DNA of 64,000 bases from Planococcus chinensis (GTDB lineage Bacteria; Bacillota; Bacilli; Bacillales_A; Planococcaceae). The notes under the pieces are model-generated. The model had not been told where the DNA came from. It searched no databases and saw nothing but the letters and a program-made list of their open reading frames with translations. This document shows positions 1-8,040 of this stretch, one piece after another. Position 1 is the stretch's first letter, and every line of letters begins with the position of its first letter. The position numbers and the translations under genes are program-made. Location of the stretch: contig NZ_JABWTK010000007.1 of the NCBI RefSeq assembly GCF_020071995.1, forward strand, positions 172,129 through 236,128. The letters are read 5' to 3'.

Positions 1-216
1 CGCGATGCAGTATGCCAGGTAGTCCGAACCGATGCCGCCGTATTCTTCCGGCCAAGGAATCCCCGTTAACCCAAGTTCCGCCATGTGGTCAAACATCGCC
101 CGGTCAAAACGCTCTTCTTCGTCGCGTTCTGCTGCTGTCGGCGCCACTTCGTTGTTGGCAAAATCGCGTACCATTTTGCGGATCATTACATGTTCTTCGC
201 TCAATTGAAAATTCAT
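1..216 (-). CDS. acdA: Acyl-CoA dehydrogenase, N-terminal part (cut by window edge)
   Basis: The first 72 residues of an acyl-CoA dehydrogenase are visible; the rest lies beyond the left edge. The protein begins [20 protein letters not shown] and has the [17 protein letters not shown] helix typical of the N-terminal alpha domain of AcdA-type flavoenzymes, which oxidise acyl-CoA to enoyl-CoA and pass electrons to ETF. The ATG at 216 follows GGAGGAAT. It is the last visible gene of a minus-strand beta-oxidation set but is separated from the preceding dehydrogenase by about 440 bp of repeats, so it may have its own promoter. The symbol rests on similarity to Bacillus AcdA from memory; family assignment is secure. 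Confidence 0.85.
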   Translation of the reverse strand, partial: MNFQLSEEHVMIRKMVRDFANNEVAPTAAERDEEERFDRAMFDHMAELGLTGIPWPEEYGGIGSDYLAYCIA

Positions 217-291
217 TGTTTTATTCCTCCAATTAGGTAGTGTTTTATTATTTATAAGTCAATTAGTATTCTGATCCGAAGAACTCGTTTC

Positions 292-387
292 AGGCGGACG
301 CTTTCCGCAGGCACGGCTTCAGCCGCTTCACTCACTTCGTTCGCTCCAGGGTCTTCAGCTCGCGCTGTCCCGCAGGAGTCGCCGCCT
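292..387 (-). repeat. Family A dispersed palindromic repeat, copy A1
   Basis: Read on the minus strand it has the family core GACTCCTGCGGGACAGCG at one end and GCCTGCGGAAAGCG at the other. The outer arms AGGCGG and CCGCCT pair. Other copies are at 506-626, 24121-24177 and 33114-33236. Confidence 0.7.
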
Positions 388-505
388 TGCACTCCTTCTT
401 CTAAATGTCATCTAATATCATCTATAAGTTAATAGACATAGAGATTTTAGAAGTTTATTTAAGTATTACTTTATAAGTTTATGAGAAGCAAAAACCCTGT
501 ACAGG

Positions 506-626
506 ATATGGAGCAAAACAGCGGAGACTCCCGCGGGATAGCGAGAAAGCAGAGACCCCGGAGACGCGAAGCGTCGAGGAGGCTTTGCGCTCGCCCGCAG
601 GAAAGCGTAGCTGTTTTGCGGAATAT
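506..626 (+). repeat. Family A dispersed palindromic repeat, copy A2
   Basis: A 121-bp element bounded by 17-bp imperfect inverted ends, ATATGGAGCAAAACAGC on the left and the complement of ATATTCCGCAAAACAGC on the right. Inside, CCCGCGGGATAGCG and CCCGCAGGAAAGCG form a direct repeat around the central part. The ends match copy A3 at 24121-24177. Confidence 0.75.
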
Positions 627-658
627 CGGAAGAAAAAATTCTCAAAGTATATATACCA

Positions 659-1795
659 TTATTTTAATAGTTGCTTGCTGATGACAATGCGCTGTATTTC
701 GCTGGTGCCTTCGTAGATTTCGGTGATCTTGGCGTCGCGGAACAGGCGCTCGACCGGATAGTCTTCCGTGTAGCCGTAGCCGCCAAATACTTGCACGGCT
801 TCAATGGCGTTGTCCATAGCCGCTTTGGAAGCGAACAGTTTCGCAATTGATGCTTCTTTGTTGCAGTCCTTGCCGTTTGCGTAAAGGTCGGCTGCATTAT
901 AGACAAGCAGTTTAGCGGCTTCGACTTGTGTTGCCATGTCAGCCAATTTAAAGGCGATGCCTTGGTTAGCTGAAATCGGTTTGCCGAATTGTTCGCGTTC
1001 TTTTGCGTAAGCGACAGCGTATTCATAAGCCGCTTCTGCAATTCCCAGAGCCTGCGCCGCAATTCCGATGCGTCCGACGTTCAAGTTCGCCATCGCGATG
1101 CTGAAGCCTTTGTTTTCTTCTCCCAATAGGTTTTCAACCGGCACTTGCATATTGTCGAATGTCAATTGGACCGTTCTGGAACCGTGAAGGCCCATTTTCA
1201 CTTCGTCTTTCCCGATGATCAGCCCCGGGAAATCTTTTTCTACGATAAACGCCGAGATGCCGCGTGTTCCCGCTTCCGGTTTTGTTGAAGCGAACACAAT
1301 GTATGTATCAGCTTCACCGCCATTGGTAATAAATACTTTCGAACCGTTCAAAACGTAATGGTCGCCGTTCAGAACCGCTTTTGTTTTCAAGCTTCCTGCG
1401 TCCGATCCCGCTGAAGGTTCAGTCAAGGCAAACGCCCCTAAGTATTCCCCGGATGCCAGTTTCGGAATGTATTTTTGAATCTGTTCTTCATTGCCGAAGT
1501 TCAGGATCGGGTTAGTGCCGACCGAAGTATGCACGGACAAGATCACGCCGATAACAGCGCTGGCTTTTGATAATTCATGAATGGCGATGATATAAGAAGT
1601 GAAATCCATTTCAGAACCGCCGTACTTTTCTGGTGCGGTGATTCCCATCAAACCAAGTCCAGCCATCTTCTTCAGGATTTCCCGGGGAAATTCCCCTTCT
1701 TCCATCCGTTCAATAAAAGGTGTGATTTCTTCTTTGGCAAAATCACGGACCATGTTCCGCATCATTGACTGTTCTTCTGTAAAACGCAAATCCAT
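659..1795 (-). CDS. Acyl-CoA dehydrogenase (short-chain / butyryl-CoA type)
   Basis: FAD enzyme catalysing alpha,beta-dehydrogenation of acyl-CoA, with electrons going to ETF. The 378-residue protein starts MDLRFTEEQSMMRNMVRDFA at the ATG preceded by GGGAGG; an upstream in-frame extension into the previous gene is rejected. Family signatures are present: FALTEPSAGSDAGSLKT for flavin and substrate binding, VFGGYGYTEDYPVERLFRDA near the C-terminus, and IYEGTSEIQR carrying the catalytic base glutamate. It lies 16 bp downstream of the 3-hydroxyacyl-CoA dehydrogenase gene, so thiolase, dehydrogenase and this gene form one operon. It resembles MmgC and butyryl-CoA dehydrogenases; chain-length preference cannot be read from sequence. 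Confidence 0.92.
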   Translation of the reverse strand: MDLRFTEEQSMMRNMVRDFAKEEITPFIERMEEGEFPREILKKMAGLGLMGITAPEKYGGSEMDFTSYIIAIHELSKASAVIGVILSVHTSVGTNPILNFGNEEQIQKYIPKLASGEYLGAFALTEPSAGSDAGSLKTKAVLNGDHYVLNGSKVFITNGGEADTYIVFASTKPEAGTRGISAFIVEKDFPGLIIGKDEVKMGLHGSRTVQLTFDNMQVPVENLLGEENKGFSIAMANLNVGRIGIAAQALGIAEAAYEYAVAYAKEREQFGKPISANQGIAFKLADMATQVEAAKLLVYNAADLYANGKDCNKEASIAKLFASKAAMDNAIEAVQVFGGYGYTEDYPVERLFRDAKITEIYEGTSEIQRIVISKQLLK

Positions 1796-1811
1796 TGTGG
1801 TGCCTCCCATT

Positions 1812-2663
1812 TTAACTGTATTCATAGAATCCGCGTCCCGTCTTTTTGCCAAGCCATCCAGCTTTTACATACTGGCGAAGCAGCGGGCTTGGGCGGTATT
1901 TGCTGTCGCCAAATCCGTCGTGCAGCACTTCCATAATGTAAAGGCATGTATCAAGTCCGATAAAATCAGCCAATTGGAGCGGCCCCATCGGGTGGTTCAT
2001 GCCGAGGCGCATGATGTCGTCAATCGCTTCTTTTGTCGCTACGCCTTCTTGAAGCGTGAAGATTGCTTCGTTGATCATCGGCATTAAAATGCGGTTTGAG
2101 ACAAAGCCTGGGAAATCGTTGCACTCTACCGGTGTTTTCGACAATTTAACTGTCATTTCTTCAACCGTTTTATATACTTCGTCGGTTGTGGCAAGACCGC
2201 GGATGATTTCCACCAGTTTCATCACCGGAACCGGGTTCATGAAATGCATGCCGATCACTTGTTCCGGACGGTTCGTGGCTGCTGCAATTTCTGTAATTGG
2301 CAGCGAAGATGTGTTCGAAGCCAGGATGGCATGTTTTGGCGCCACTTCGTCCAAGGTTTTAAAAATGCTGTGTTTGATTTCCATATTTTCGACTGCTGCT
2401 TCGATGACGATATCTGCGTCATGCGCGTCTTTTAAATCAAGGGAAGAAGAAATACGGCCAAGAACAGCCGTTTTTTCTTCTTCCGTCATGCGCCCTTTTT
2501 CCACATTGCGTGACAGGTTTTTCGTGATTGTCGCGATACCGCGATCATATGCTTCTTGTTTCATATCATTCAATTTCACATTAAAGCCGGATTGCGCACA
2601 AACTTGTGCAATGCCGGAACCCATTTGTCCGGCTCCGATCACCATTACGTTTTGAATCGCCAT
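1812..2663 (-). CDS. 3-hydroxybutyryl-CoA dehydrogenase
   Basis: NAD-dependent enzyme oxidising L-3-hydroxyacyl-CoA to 3-ketoacyl-CoA, the third step of beta-oxidation. The 283-residue length is normal for the single-domain-pair Hbd/MmgB type. The N-terminus [18 protein letters not shown] is the Rossmann glycine motif, [11 protein letters not shown] and [17 protein letters not shown] (with the catalytic histidine) follow, and the C-terminal helical domain ends GRGFYEYS. The start codon is only 2 bp after the thiolase stop and its ribosome site AGGAGG lies inside the thiolase 3' end, so translation is probably coupled. Confidence 0.93.
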   Translation of the reverse strand: MAIQNVMVIGAGQMGSGIAQVCAQSGFNVKLNDMKQEAYDRGIATITKNLSRNVEKGRMTEEEKTAVLGRISSSLDLKDAHDADIVIEAAVENMEIKHSIFKTLDEVAPKHAILASNTSSLPITEIAAATNRPEQVIGMHFMNPVPVMKLVEIIRGLATTDEVYKTVEEMTVKLSKTPVECNDFPGFVSNRILMPMINEAIFTLQEGVATKEAIDDIMRLGMNHPMGPLQLADFIGLDTCLYIMEVLHDGFGDSKYRPSPLLRQYVKAGWLGKKTGRGFYEYS

Positions 2664-2665
2664 TG

Positions 2666-3862
2666 TCAGTTAGCCTCCTGTTTTGGAACTTCAATCATGA
2701 TTGCGTCGCCTTGGCCCCCGCCTGAGCAGATGGCTGCGATGCCGATGCCGCCTCCGCGGCGTTTCAATTCATAAGCCAGCGTCAAAATGATGCGGGCTCC
2801 GCTCGCGCCGATTGGGTGGCCTAGTGCAACCGAACCGCCGTTTACGTTTACTTTTTCAGCGTCCAGGTTGGCAATTTGAGAACTTGCCAGTGCTACGGCT
2901 GCGAACGCTTCGTTGATTTCCACCAAATCGATGTCATCCAGCGTTTTGCCTGTTTTCTTCAGCAATTCGTTAATGACGATTCCCGGCGTTTCCGGGAATC
3001 GGTGCGGCTCAATCGCCACTTCGGTATGCGCTAAGATGGTTGCCAATGCAGGTTTGCCTTCTTTTTGCGCCCGTTCTTCGTTCATCAAGACAAGCGCAAC
3101 AGCGCCGTCGTTGATGCCAGGTGCGTTGCCGGCTGTGATGGTGCCGTCTTTGCCGAATGCCGGTTTTAATTTCGCCAGCGCTTCAATGGTTGAATTCGCA
3201 CGCGGTGCTTCATCAAAATCGACAGTGATCGGGTCACCTTTTTTCTGTGGGATTTCAATTGCAACGATTTCTTCTGCGAACAACTCTTTCGCTTTGACTG
3301 CGCGCTCATGTGAACGGGCAGACCATTCATCCTGTGCTTCGCGTGTCAGACTGAACGCTTCAGCCGTCGAGTTGCCGTAAGTTCCCATGTGAACTTTATC
3401 CGGATGGAACGAGCAAGACAATCCGTCATGGACCATCGAGTCAATGATTGGAGCGTCGCCCATACGAAGTCCCCAGCGTGCTTTAGGCATAATGTACGGT
3501 GCATTGGACATCGATTCCATACCGCCTGCAACGATGACTTCTTCGTCGCCAAGACGGATGATCTGGTCAGCAAGCGTAATACTGCGCATGCCGGATGCAC
3601 ATACTTTATTGATTGTTTCAGATTTGACGTTATACGGGATTCCTGCTTTTTTCGCTGCCTGGCGTGATGGAATCTGGCCTTGGCCCGCTTGAAGAACATT
3701 TCCCATGATGACTTCCTGCACGTCTTCCGGCTGAATGCCTGCGCGGTTCATCGCTTCTTTGATCGCGACACCACCAAGTTCACTTGCGGATAAAGTGCTC
3801 AAGTTGCCGCCGAATTTCCCGAATGCTGTACGTGCTCCATCAATAATTACTGTTTTTGCCAT
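2666..3862 (-). CDS. Acetyl-CoA C-acetyltransferase (thiolase)
   Basis: Cleaves 3-ketoacyl-CoA with CoA, or condenses two acetyl-CoA. The 398-residue protein has the full thiolase set: the active cysteine in [12 protein letters not shown] near residue 89, the acyl-binding [17 protein letters not shown] near residue 345, and the second cysteine in [12 protein letters not shown] near the end. The ATG after GGGAGGAAGAAAT ([19 protein letters not shown]) is chosen over an upstream extension. It heads the thiolase-Hbd-acyl-CoA dehydrogenase operon and is preceded by a repeat-filled 560-bp gap. A biosynthetic role cannot be excluded, but the context points to beta-oxidation. Confidence 0.94.
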   Translation of the reverse strand: MAKTVIIDGARTAFGKFGGNLSTLSASELGGVAIKEAMNRAGIQPEDVQEVIMGNVLQAGQGQIPSRQAAKKAGIPYNVKSETINKVCASGMRSITLADQIIRLGDEEVIVAGGMESMSNAPYIMPKARWGLRMGDAPIIDSMVHDGLSCSFHPDKVHMGTYGNSTAEAFSLTREAQDEWSARSHERAVKAKELFAEEIVAIEIPQKKGDPITVDFDEAPRANSTIEALAKLKPAFGKDGTITAGNAPGINDGAVALVLMNEERAQKEGKPALATILAHTEVAIEPHRFPETPGIVINELLKKTGKTLDDIDLVEINEAFAAVALASSQIANLDAEKVNVNGGSVALGHPIGASGARIILTLAYELKRRGGGIGIAAICSGGGQGDAIMIEVPKQEAN

Positions 3863-3953
3863 GATATTTCTTCCTCCCTTTGTAAACGTTTTCACCTTTG
3901 TGTAAAAAAATATGTGGGCCTTTCCTTGCTGCTGATGTGGAATATTGTCTTAT

Positions 3954-4026
3954 CGCAGATAAAGTACTCATGACCGCAGATAAGTTGTTCTGAATCGCAG
4001 ATAAAACTTTCGGAAAGCAGATAAAA
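3954..4026 (+). repeat. 21-bp periodic array 1, word CGCAGATAA
   Basis: Four units start at 3954, 3975, 3996 and 4016, spacings 21, 21 and 20. The first nine bases CGCAGATAA (AGCAGATAA in the last) are constant and the remaining 11-12 vary. The array lies upstream of the thiolase gene. Confidence 0.75.
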
Positions 4027-4029
4027 TGC

Positions 4030-4276
4030 TTACTCAAAAAATCGCTGCGCTAGCTTCGATTAAACATTTGCTCCTGCATCACTTCGCTTCGCTCCGTTGC
4101 TTCGTCGCAAATCCATACCTAGCATCGCTTAATACTATTGCCTCTGTTTCTGCATCGCTGCGCTGCTTCGAAACATGAAAGAGCGTTGCATCGCTGCGCT
4201 AGCTTCGAGAAAGTTACCGACTTTAGAATTAGTGCCGGTAATAACTTTGCGCCTGCATCGCTTCGCTAGCTTCGGC
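4030..4276 (+). repeat. Family C repeat cluster (CATCGCTGCGCTAGCTTCG type)
   Basis: Several degenerate copies of CATCGCTGCGCTAGCTTCG are interspersed here. The stretch 4144-4207 is nearly identical, in reverse complement, to 32914-32979, differing by about two substituted and two missing bases. No gene is present. Confidence 0.7.
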
Positions 4277-4279
4277 GCA

Positions 4280-4315
4280 AATCCTAATGGCCGAACCGGT
4301 TCGGCCATTAGGATT
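4280..4315. repeat. Perfect 36-bp palindrome without a loop
   Basis: The half AATCCTAATGGCCGAACC is followed directly by its exact reverse complement, centred between 4297 and 4298. It lacks a T-run on either side, so it is not a standard terminator. The central part resembles the arms of repeat copy A4 at 33114-33236. Confidence 0.85.
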
Positions 4316-4343
4316 GACTGAACGCTCGCTCGGTTTTAAATCG

Positions 4344-4375
4344 AAACAAAAGGGAGCGCTACACTCCCTTTCATT
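4344..4375 (-). terminator. Intrinsic terminator of fadF
   Basis: Read on the minus strand, arms AAGGGAG and CTCCCTT enclose a 7-nt loop and are followed by TTGTTT. It is 50 bp past the fadF stop, which separates fadF from the thiolase operon unless read-through occurs. Confidence 0.65.
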
Positions 4376-4425
4376 TTCTTGCTTTATGATTCTATCTTAT
4401 AGAATTTTCTTTCTTTTGGCAATTA

Positions 4426-6564
4426 TTATTGAATCGTTGCCGGTTCTAATTCTGCTGTACGGTTGCCGATAACTGCCATTTCAAGCAATTCAGCGACATC
4501 GTATGTGCCGACTTTGTCTTCGACTTCTTTCGCTTTTGTTCCATCTGACAGCATTGTCAGGCAGTACGGGCAGCCGGAAGAAATCATCGTCGGGTTCACT
4601 TCAAGTGCCTGTTCGGTACGGGCAACGTTGACACGATGGCCTGCATCTTCTTCCATCCACATCAATCCGCCGCCGGCTCCACAGCACATGCCGTCCTGGC
4701 GGTTACGGACCATTTCGACCAATTCAACGCCTTCGATCGCTTTCAGGATTTCACGAGGTGCATCGTAAACGTCGTTGTAGCGGCCGAGGTAGCAGGAATC
4801 ATGAAACGTAATTTTTTCATTAACCGGGAATTGCGGTTTCAAACGGCCTTCCTGCACCAATTCAAACAGCATTTCAGTATGGTGGTAAACTTCCGCTTTG
4901 AATCCGAAATCCGGATACTCGTTTTTAAAGATATTGTATGCGTGCGGATCGATTGTCACGATTTTCTTGACTTCCGCTTTTTCAAATTCTTTGATGTTTG
5001 CTGTTGCCAGCTCCTGGAACAGGAATTCGTTTCCTAGGCGGCGCGGTGTGTCTCCGGAGTTCTTTTCTTTATTTCCAAGAATCGCGAATTTCACACCGGC
5101 TTCGTTCATCAAGCGCGCGAACGAGATGGCAATTTTTTGTGAACGGCTGTCGAATGAACCCATTGATCCAACCCAGAACAGGAATTCGAATTCTTCGCCG
5201 GCTTTGTTCATTTCTTTTACTGTCGGGATGCTGACGTCAGGTGCTGCATCTCTCCAGTTTTCTTTTTCTTTGCGGTTAAGGCCCCATGGATTGCCTTGCT
5301 TTTCGATGTTGGTCATCGCACGCTGAGCATCTTTGTCCATTTTCCCTTCCGTCATAACCAAGTAACGGCGAAGGTCGATGATTTTATCAACGTGTTCGTT
5401 CATTACCGGACATTGGTCTTCACAGTTGCGGCATGTTGTGCACGCCCAGATTTCTTCTTCTGTGATGACGTCTCCGATCAGGCTCGGGCTGTATAGTTCA
5501 TCGATGCTGATCCCTTCAGCACCGGCAGCCATCGCCAACTGATTGCCTTTTGTATTGTTGAACGCCATTGCAGGCACCCAAGGTTTTTGGCGGGTCATTA
5601 CTGCCCCGGTATTCGTTAAATTGTCGCGAAGTTTGGTAATCAAATCCATTGGAGAGAGCATTTTTCCTGTGCCGGTTGCCGGACACATATTGGTGCAGCG
5701 CCCACATTCCACACAAGCATAGAAATCGATCATTTGTGACTGGCTGAAATCCGTGATTTTGCCGACGCCGAATGATGGCATGGCGTCTTCATCTTCTTCG
5801 TCTTCCATGGCTTCAAAGTTGATCGGCTTTAAGCGGCCGACATGATCCACTCGGTGGAACCATGTATTGACCGGTCCGAAAATCAAGTGCGCGTGCTTCG
5901 ATTGCGGTACGTACACAAGGAATGTCAATAGGAACAAAAGATGCGCCCACCACATAACGTAGAAAATAGCGGCTGCTGCAGTTGCAGGAAGCCCAGAGAA
6001 CAATGTGGCAAATACCGATGCGACCGGCTCGGTCCAAGCAGTTTCATGTCCTTGCCAAATCATGCTTGCGCCGTTTCCGACAAGAACGGAAACCATCAAG
6101 CCGCCGATGAAAATCAGCACTAAGCCCGATTTCCAGCCGCGCTTCAAACGGACAAGTTTTTCAATATAGCGTCTGTAGAATGCCCAGACGACAGCGACCA
6201 AGATCGTCAATGTCACAATTTCCTGGAAGAATGTAAAGGCCGGGTAAAGCGGTCCAAGCGGCAAATGCGCTCCTGGAACCAAGCCTTTGATGATAAAATC
6301 AATGGCACTTGCCTGTACCAGCAAGAAACCGTAGAAGAACATCACGTGGATCGTTCCGCTCTTCTTGTCTTTCATTAATTTCTTCTGGCCAAAGACGTTG
6401 ACCATGACTTTACGAAAACGTTCTTTGAAGTTTTCTTCAAACTCCACTTTCTTGCCGAGCTTTATGAAATCATACCTGGTTTTCAGCAAATACAGAAACA
6501 GGTACACTGCATAAAACGTGATTGCAAGAAACAACACCCAGTTTGCTATGAGCAATGGCTCCAT
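4426..6564 (-). CDS. fadF: Membrane iron-sulfur electron-transfer protein FadF
   Basis: A 712-residue membrane protein of the YwjF/FadF family, thought to carry electrons from the ETF pool of acyl-CoA dehydrogenation to menaquinone. The N-terminal about 240 residues hold several membrane helices like a NarI-type cytochrome subunit. Next come two 4Fe-4S ferredoxin motifs, CVECGRCTNMCP and CTTCRNCEDQCP, then two cysteine-rich CCG-type domains with HDSCYLGRYNDVYDAPREIL and CCGAGGGLMW, and finally SGCPYCLTML. This order matches heterodisulfide reductase-like proteins. Its promoter carries a FadR-like operator at 6662-6679. The position beside the beta-oxidation genes supports the role. Confidence 0.92.
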   Translation of the reverse strand: MEPLLIANWVLFLAITFYAVYLFLYLLKTRYDFIKLGKKVEFEENFKERFRKVMVNVFGQKKLMKDKKSGTIHVMFFYGFLLVQASAIDFIIKGLVPGAHLPLGPLYPAFTFFQEIVTLTILVAVVWAFYRRYIEKLVRLKRGWKSGLVLIFIGGLMVSVLVGNGASMIWQGHETAWTEPVASVFATLFSGLPATAAAAIFYVMWWAHLLFLLTFLVYVPQSKHAHLIFGPVNTWFHRVDHVGRLKPINFEAMEDEEDEDAMPSFGVGKITDFSQSQMIDFYACVECGRCTNMCPATGTGKMLSPMDLITKLRDNLTNTGAVMTRQKPWVPAMAFNNTKGNQLAMAAGAEGISIDELYSPSLIGDVITEEEIWACTTCRNCEDQCPVMNEHVDKIIDLRRYLVMTEGKMDKDAQRAMTNIEKQGNPWGLNRKEKENWRDAAPDVSIPTVKEMNKAGEEFEFLFWVGSMGSFDSRSQKIAISFARLMNEAGVKFAILGNKEKNSGDTPRRLGNEFLFQELATANIKEFEKAEVKKIVTIDPHAYNIFKNEYPDFGFKAEVYHHTEMLFELVQEGRLKPQFPVNEKITFHDSCYLGRYNDVYDAPREILKAIEGVELVEMVRNRQDGMCCGAGGGLMWMEEDAGHRVNVARTEQALEVNPTMISSGCPYCLTMLSDGTKAKEVEDKVGTYDVAELLEMAVIGNRTAELEPATIQ

Positions 6565-6651
6565 TATGATATCCCCCTTATGTTTGTAAATTCCAAAAAT
6601 TCCTTATACAAAGTCTACGTGACTGTTGAAAGATTGTCGATACTATGTTCT

Positions 6652-6680
6652 ATATTAAATATGAATGAGCATTCAGTCAA
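6652..6680 (-). promoter_or_regulatory. fadF promoter (sigma-A type)
   Basis: On the minus strand TTGACT (6680-6675) is separated by 17 bp from TAATAT (6657-6652), about 90 bp upstream of the fadF ATG. This is close to the vegetative consensus and is the only such pair in the gap. Confidence 0.75.
6662..6679. promoter_or_regulatory. FadR-like operator in the fadF promoter
   Basis: TGAATGAGCATTCAGTCA resembles the Bacillus FadR dyad TGAATGA-N4-TCATTCA with one mismatch in the second half-site. It overlaps the -35 box and spacer, so binding would block transcription until long-chain acyl-CoA releases the repressor. The consensus is quoted from memory. Confidence 0.7.
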
Positions 6681-6760
6681 TAGATAATGTGAAAGGGTTT
6701 ACAATTTTTTATTATATAGAAGATTGGACTAAAATAAACCTTATAATTGGCGAATGTGCC

Positions 6761-6850
6761 CATAAAGGGTCGCCGAGTGATCATAGACTCTTATTAAATG
6801 CCCATAGATTCGCTCTGAGTGATCATACCGCCACATATCTGCTCATAGAA
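6761..6850 (+). repeat. 21-bp periodic array 2, word CATAGA
   Basis: Units begin at 6761, 6782, 6803, 6824 and 6844, spacings 21, 21, 21 and 20. Each begins CATA, and the bases before CATA alternate between GAGTGAT and other sequences such as AAATGCC. The array lies between the cblS terminator and the fadF promoter. Confidence 0.7.
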
Positions 6851-6864
6851 TAAATGTCCGCAAA

Positions 6865-6888
6865 AAAACACCACTCAACGTGGTGTTC
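6865..6888 (-). terminator. Terminator of the corrinoid operon
   Basis: On the minus strand arms AACACCAC and GTGGTGTT surround a 5-nt loop and run into a T-tract. The cblS stop codon sits in the loop, so the last codons of cblS form half the hairpin. Confidence 0.85.
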
Positions 6889-7558
6889 CCGTCTTTAAAA
6901 AATATACATATGTACCAAAATGCTGCTTCATCGATTCAACCTGCTCCTGCTGGACGCCAATGAGCACGCAGCTTGCAGGCCCTCCGGAAACTTCCAGGTC
7001 GACATCTGCTGATAAAGTCAGCTTCCGTCCAAACAGCCGCTCTGCTTCGTTCGCGATTCCTTTTGAGCCGACTGGCCACACCCGTTCAATGATGCCCTTA
7101 TTCAGCGCGTCATGGATTTTCCCGAGGTCTGCAAGCTGTTCTGGTTTCTTTAGCACATCCGGACCAACTAGCGGTTTTCCATAAATGAACCATTGCAATC
7201 CTTCACACTGAAGTTCTCTCTTTTGCCGTCCAAGCAGCGTTACAGCTATCCCTGATTGCAAAGTCGGCATATTCGTTTCAGAACTTCCGGCAAGCTGCGG
7301 CGGTTCGATGCCAATTTCTTCGAATTGTTCCTTGATTCCTTCGACATAGCGGCCCCATTGTGCCTCGCCGCTGAAATTATGCAGTAAGACCACTTCCGGT
7401 TCACTTCCGGCTGCCCATTGTTCGAGCAGGGCGACCCGTGCCGCAAATTTGGCAGTCAGTTTATCCGGTGCAGCCACTGCATCCTGCGGTTTTTCTCCAA
7501 TGGCGGCGGAATTATCCGATGTAATCACCCATTCGCCAAGTTTCAATTCGTGGCGCAT
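6875..7558 (-). CDS. cblS: Probable alpha-ribazole kinase CblS
   Basis: Last gene of the corrinoid operon, 227 residues. It looks like a reduced member of the AIR-synthase/ThiL fold: an N-terminal VITSDNSAAIGEKPQD recalls the acidic nucleotide-binding segment, and GSSETNMPTLQSGIAVTLLG resembles the mid-domain strand of that family. CblS in Listeria and Geobacillus phosphorylates alpha-ribazole to alpha-ribazole phosphate, replacing the CobT route. The next gene upstream encodes an S-component-like membrane protein fitting CblT, and the start (ATG) overlaps its stop as TAATG. The assignment combines context with remembered family traits; no cobT is seen in the window. Confidence 0.65.
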   Translation of the reverse strand: MRHELKLGEWVITSDNSAAIGEKPQDAVAAPDKLTAKFAARVALLEQWAAGSEPEVVLLHNFSGEAQWGRYVEGIKEQFEEIGIEPPQLAGSSETNMPTLQSGIAVTLLGRQKRELQCEGLQWFIYGKPLVGPDVLKKPEQLADLGKIHDALNKGIIERVWPVGSKGIANEAERLFGRKLTLSADVDLEVSGGPASCVLIGVQQEQVESMKQHFGTYVYFLKTGTPR

Positions 7559-8040
7559 TACCAGACCTTCTCTCCGACTTTATTCATAAACGGCAGAATG
7601 ATGGCCGCTCCTGCCGCATTGATCGACGCGGCTACCAGCAAACCAGGCACCGATGCGTAAAAGAATGCCGGCGACAATAAGAAGTAAAACGGGAGAGCCG
7701 CAAGCAGCCCGTTGCACAGCACAAACACCGGCCATTTCAAAATGTCTTTGCCCACCGCATGCAACTTAGCGAAAATCCAGACCGCAGCCCACATTTCAAT
7801 CGCAATAATGAGATGAAACGGTCCGAGCGGCATTCCGCCGAACAAAGCAGAAATCAAATGGCCAAACGCTGCGACCGTCCCTGCAAGCGGTGCTGACAGG
7901 AACAGCACTGCCACCAATGCCGGCAAGGAATCGAGTGCAATCGAAGCGATCCCGAGCGGAATTTTAATCATGCCACCGACCGCAGCTAAGCTGATGAACA
8001 AAGCGGCTAATGTCATTTTTCGAGTCGATAACTTAGTCAT
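7558..8040 (-). CDS. cblT: Probable alpha-ribazole transporter CblT (ECF S-component type)
   Basis: A 160-residue hydrophobic protein with about five to six membrane helices, beginning MTKLSTRKMTLAALFISLAA. Small size, a positive N-terminus followed by a helix, and an internal GHLISALFGGMPLGP segment fit substrate-binding S components of ECF transporters. In an operon with corrinoid genes and next to a CblS-like kinase, the likely substrate is alpha-ribazole (CblT). The ATG overlaps the adenosyltransferase stop by 8 bp; a longer in-frame extension lies wholly inside that gene and is rejected. It would need the general ECF energising module from elsewhere. It could instead carry another B12 precursor. 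Confidence 0.68.
   Translation of the reverse strand: MTKLSTRKMTLAALFISLAAVGGMIKIPLGIASIALDSLPALVAVLFLSAPLAGTVAAFGHLISALFGGMPLGPFHLIIAIEMWAAVWIFAKLHAVGKDILKWPVFVLCNGLLAALPFYFLLSPAFFYASVPGLLVAASINAAGAAIILPFMNKVGEKVW

Larger units (their letters stand above)
217..658. other. Intergenic spacer with two palindromic repeat elements
   Basis: This gap between the two acyl-CoA dehydrogenase genes has no supportable gene. It holds two copies of dispersed family A (292-387 and 506-626) and AT-rich sequence between them. A short open frame at 481-681 lies almost wholly in the second repeat copy and is not credible as a gene. Confidence 0.7.

Noticed and set aside
481..681. A 66-codon frame in the acdA upstream gap
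   Set aside because: It lies almost entirely in repeat copy A2 and runs into the 3' end of the neighbouring gene.
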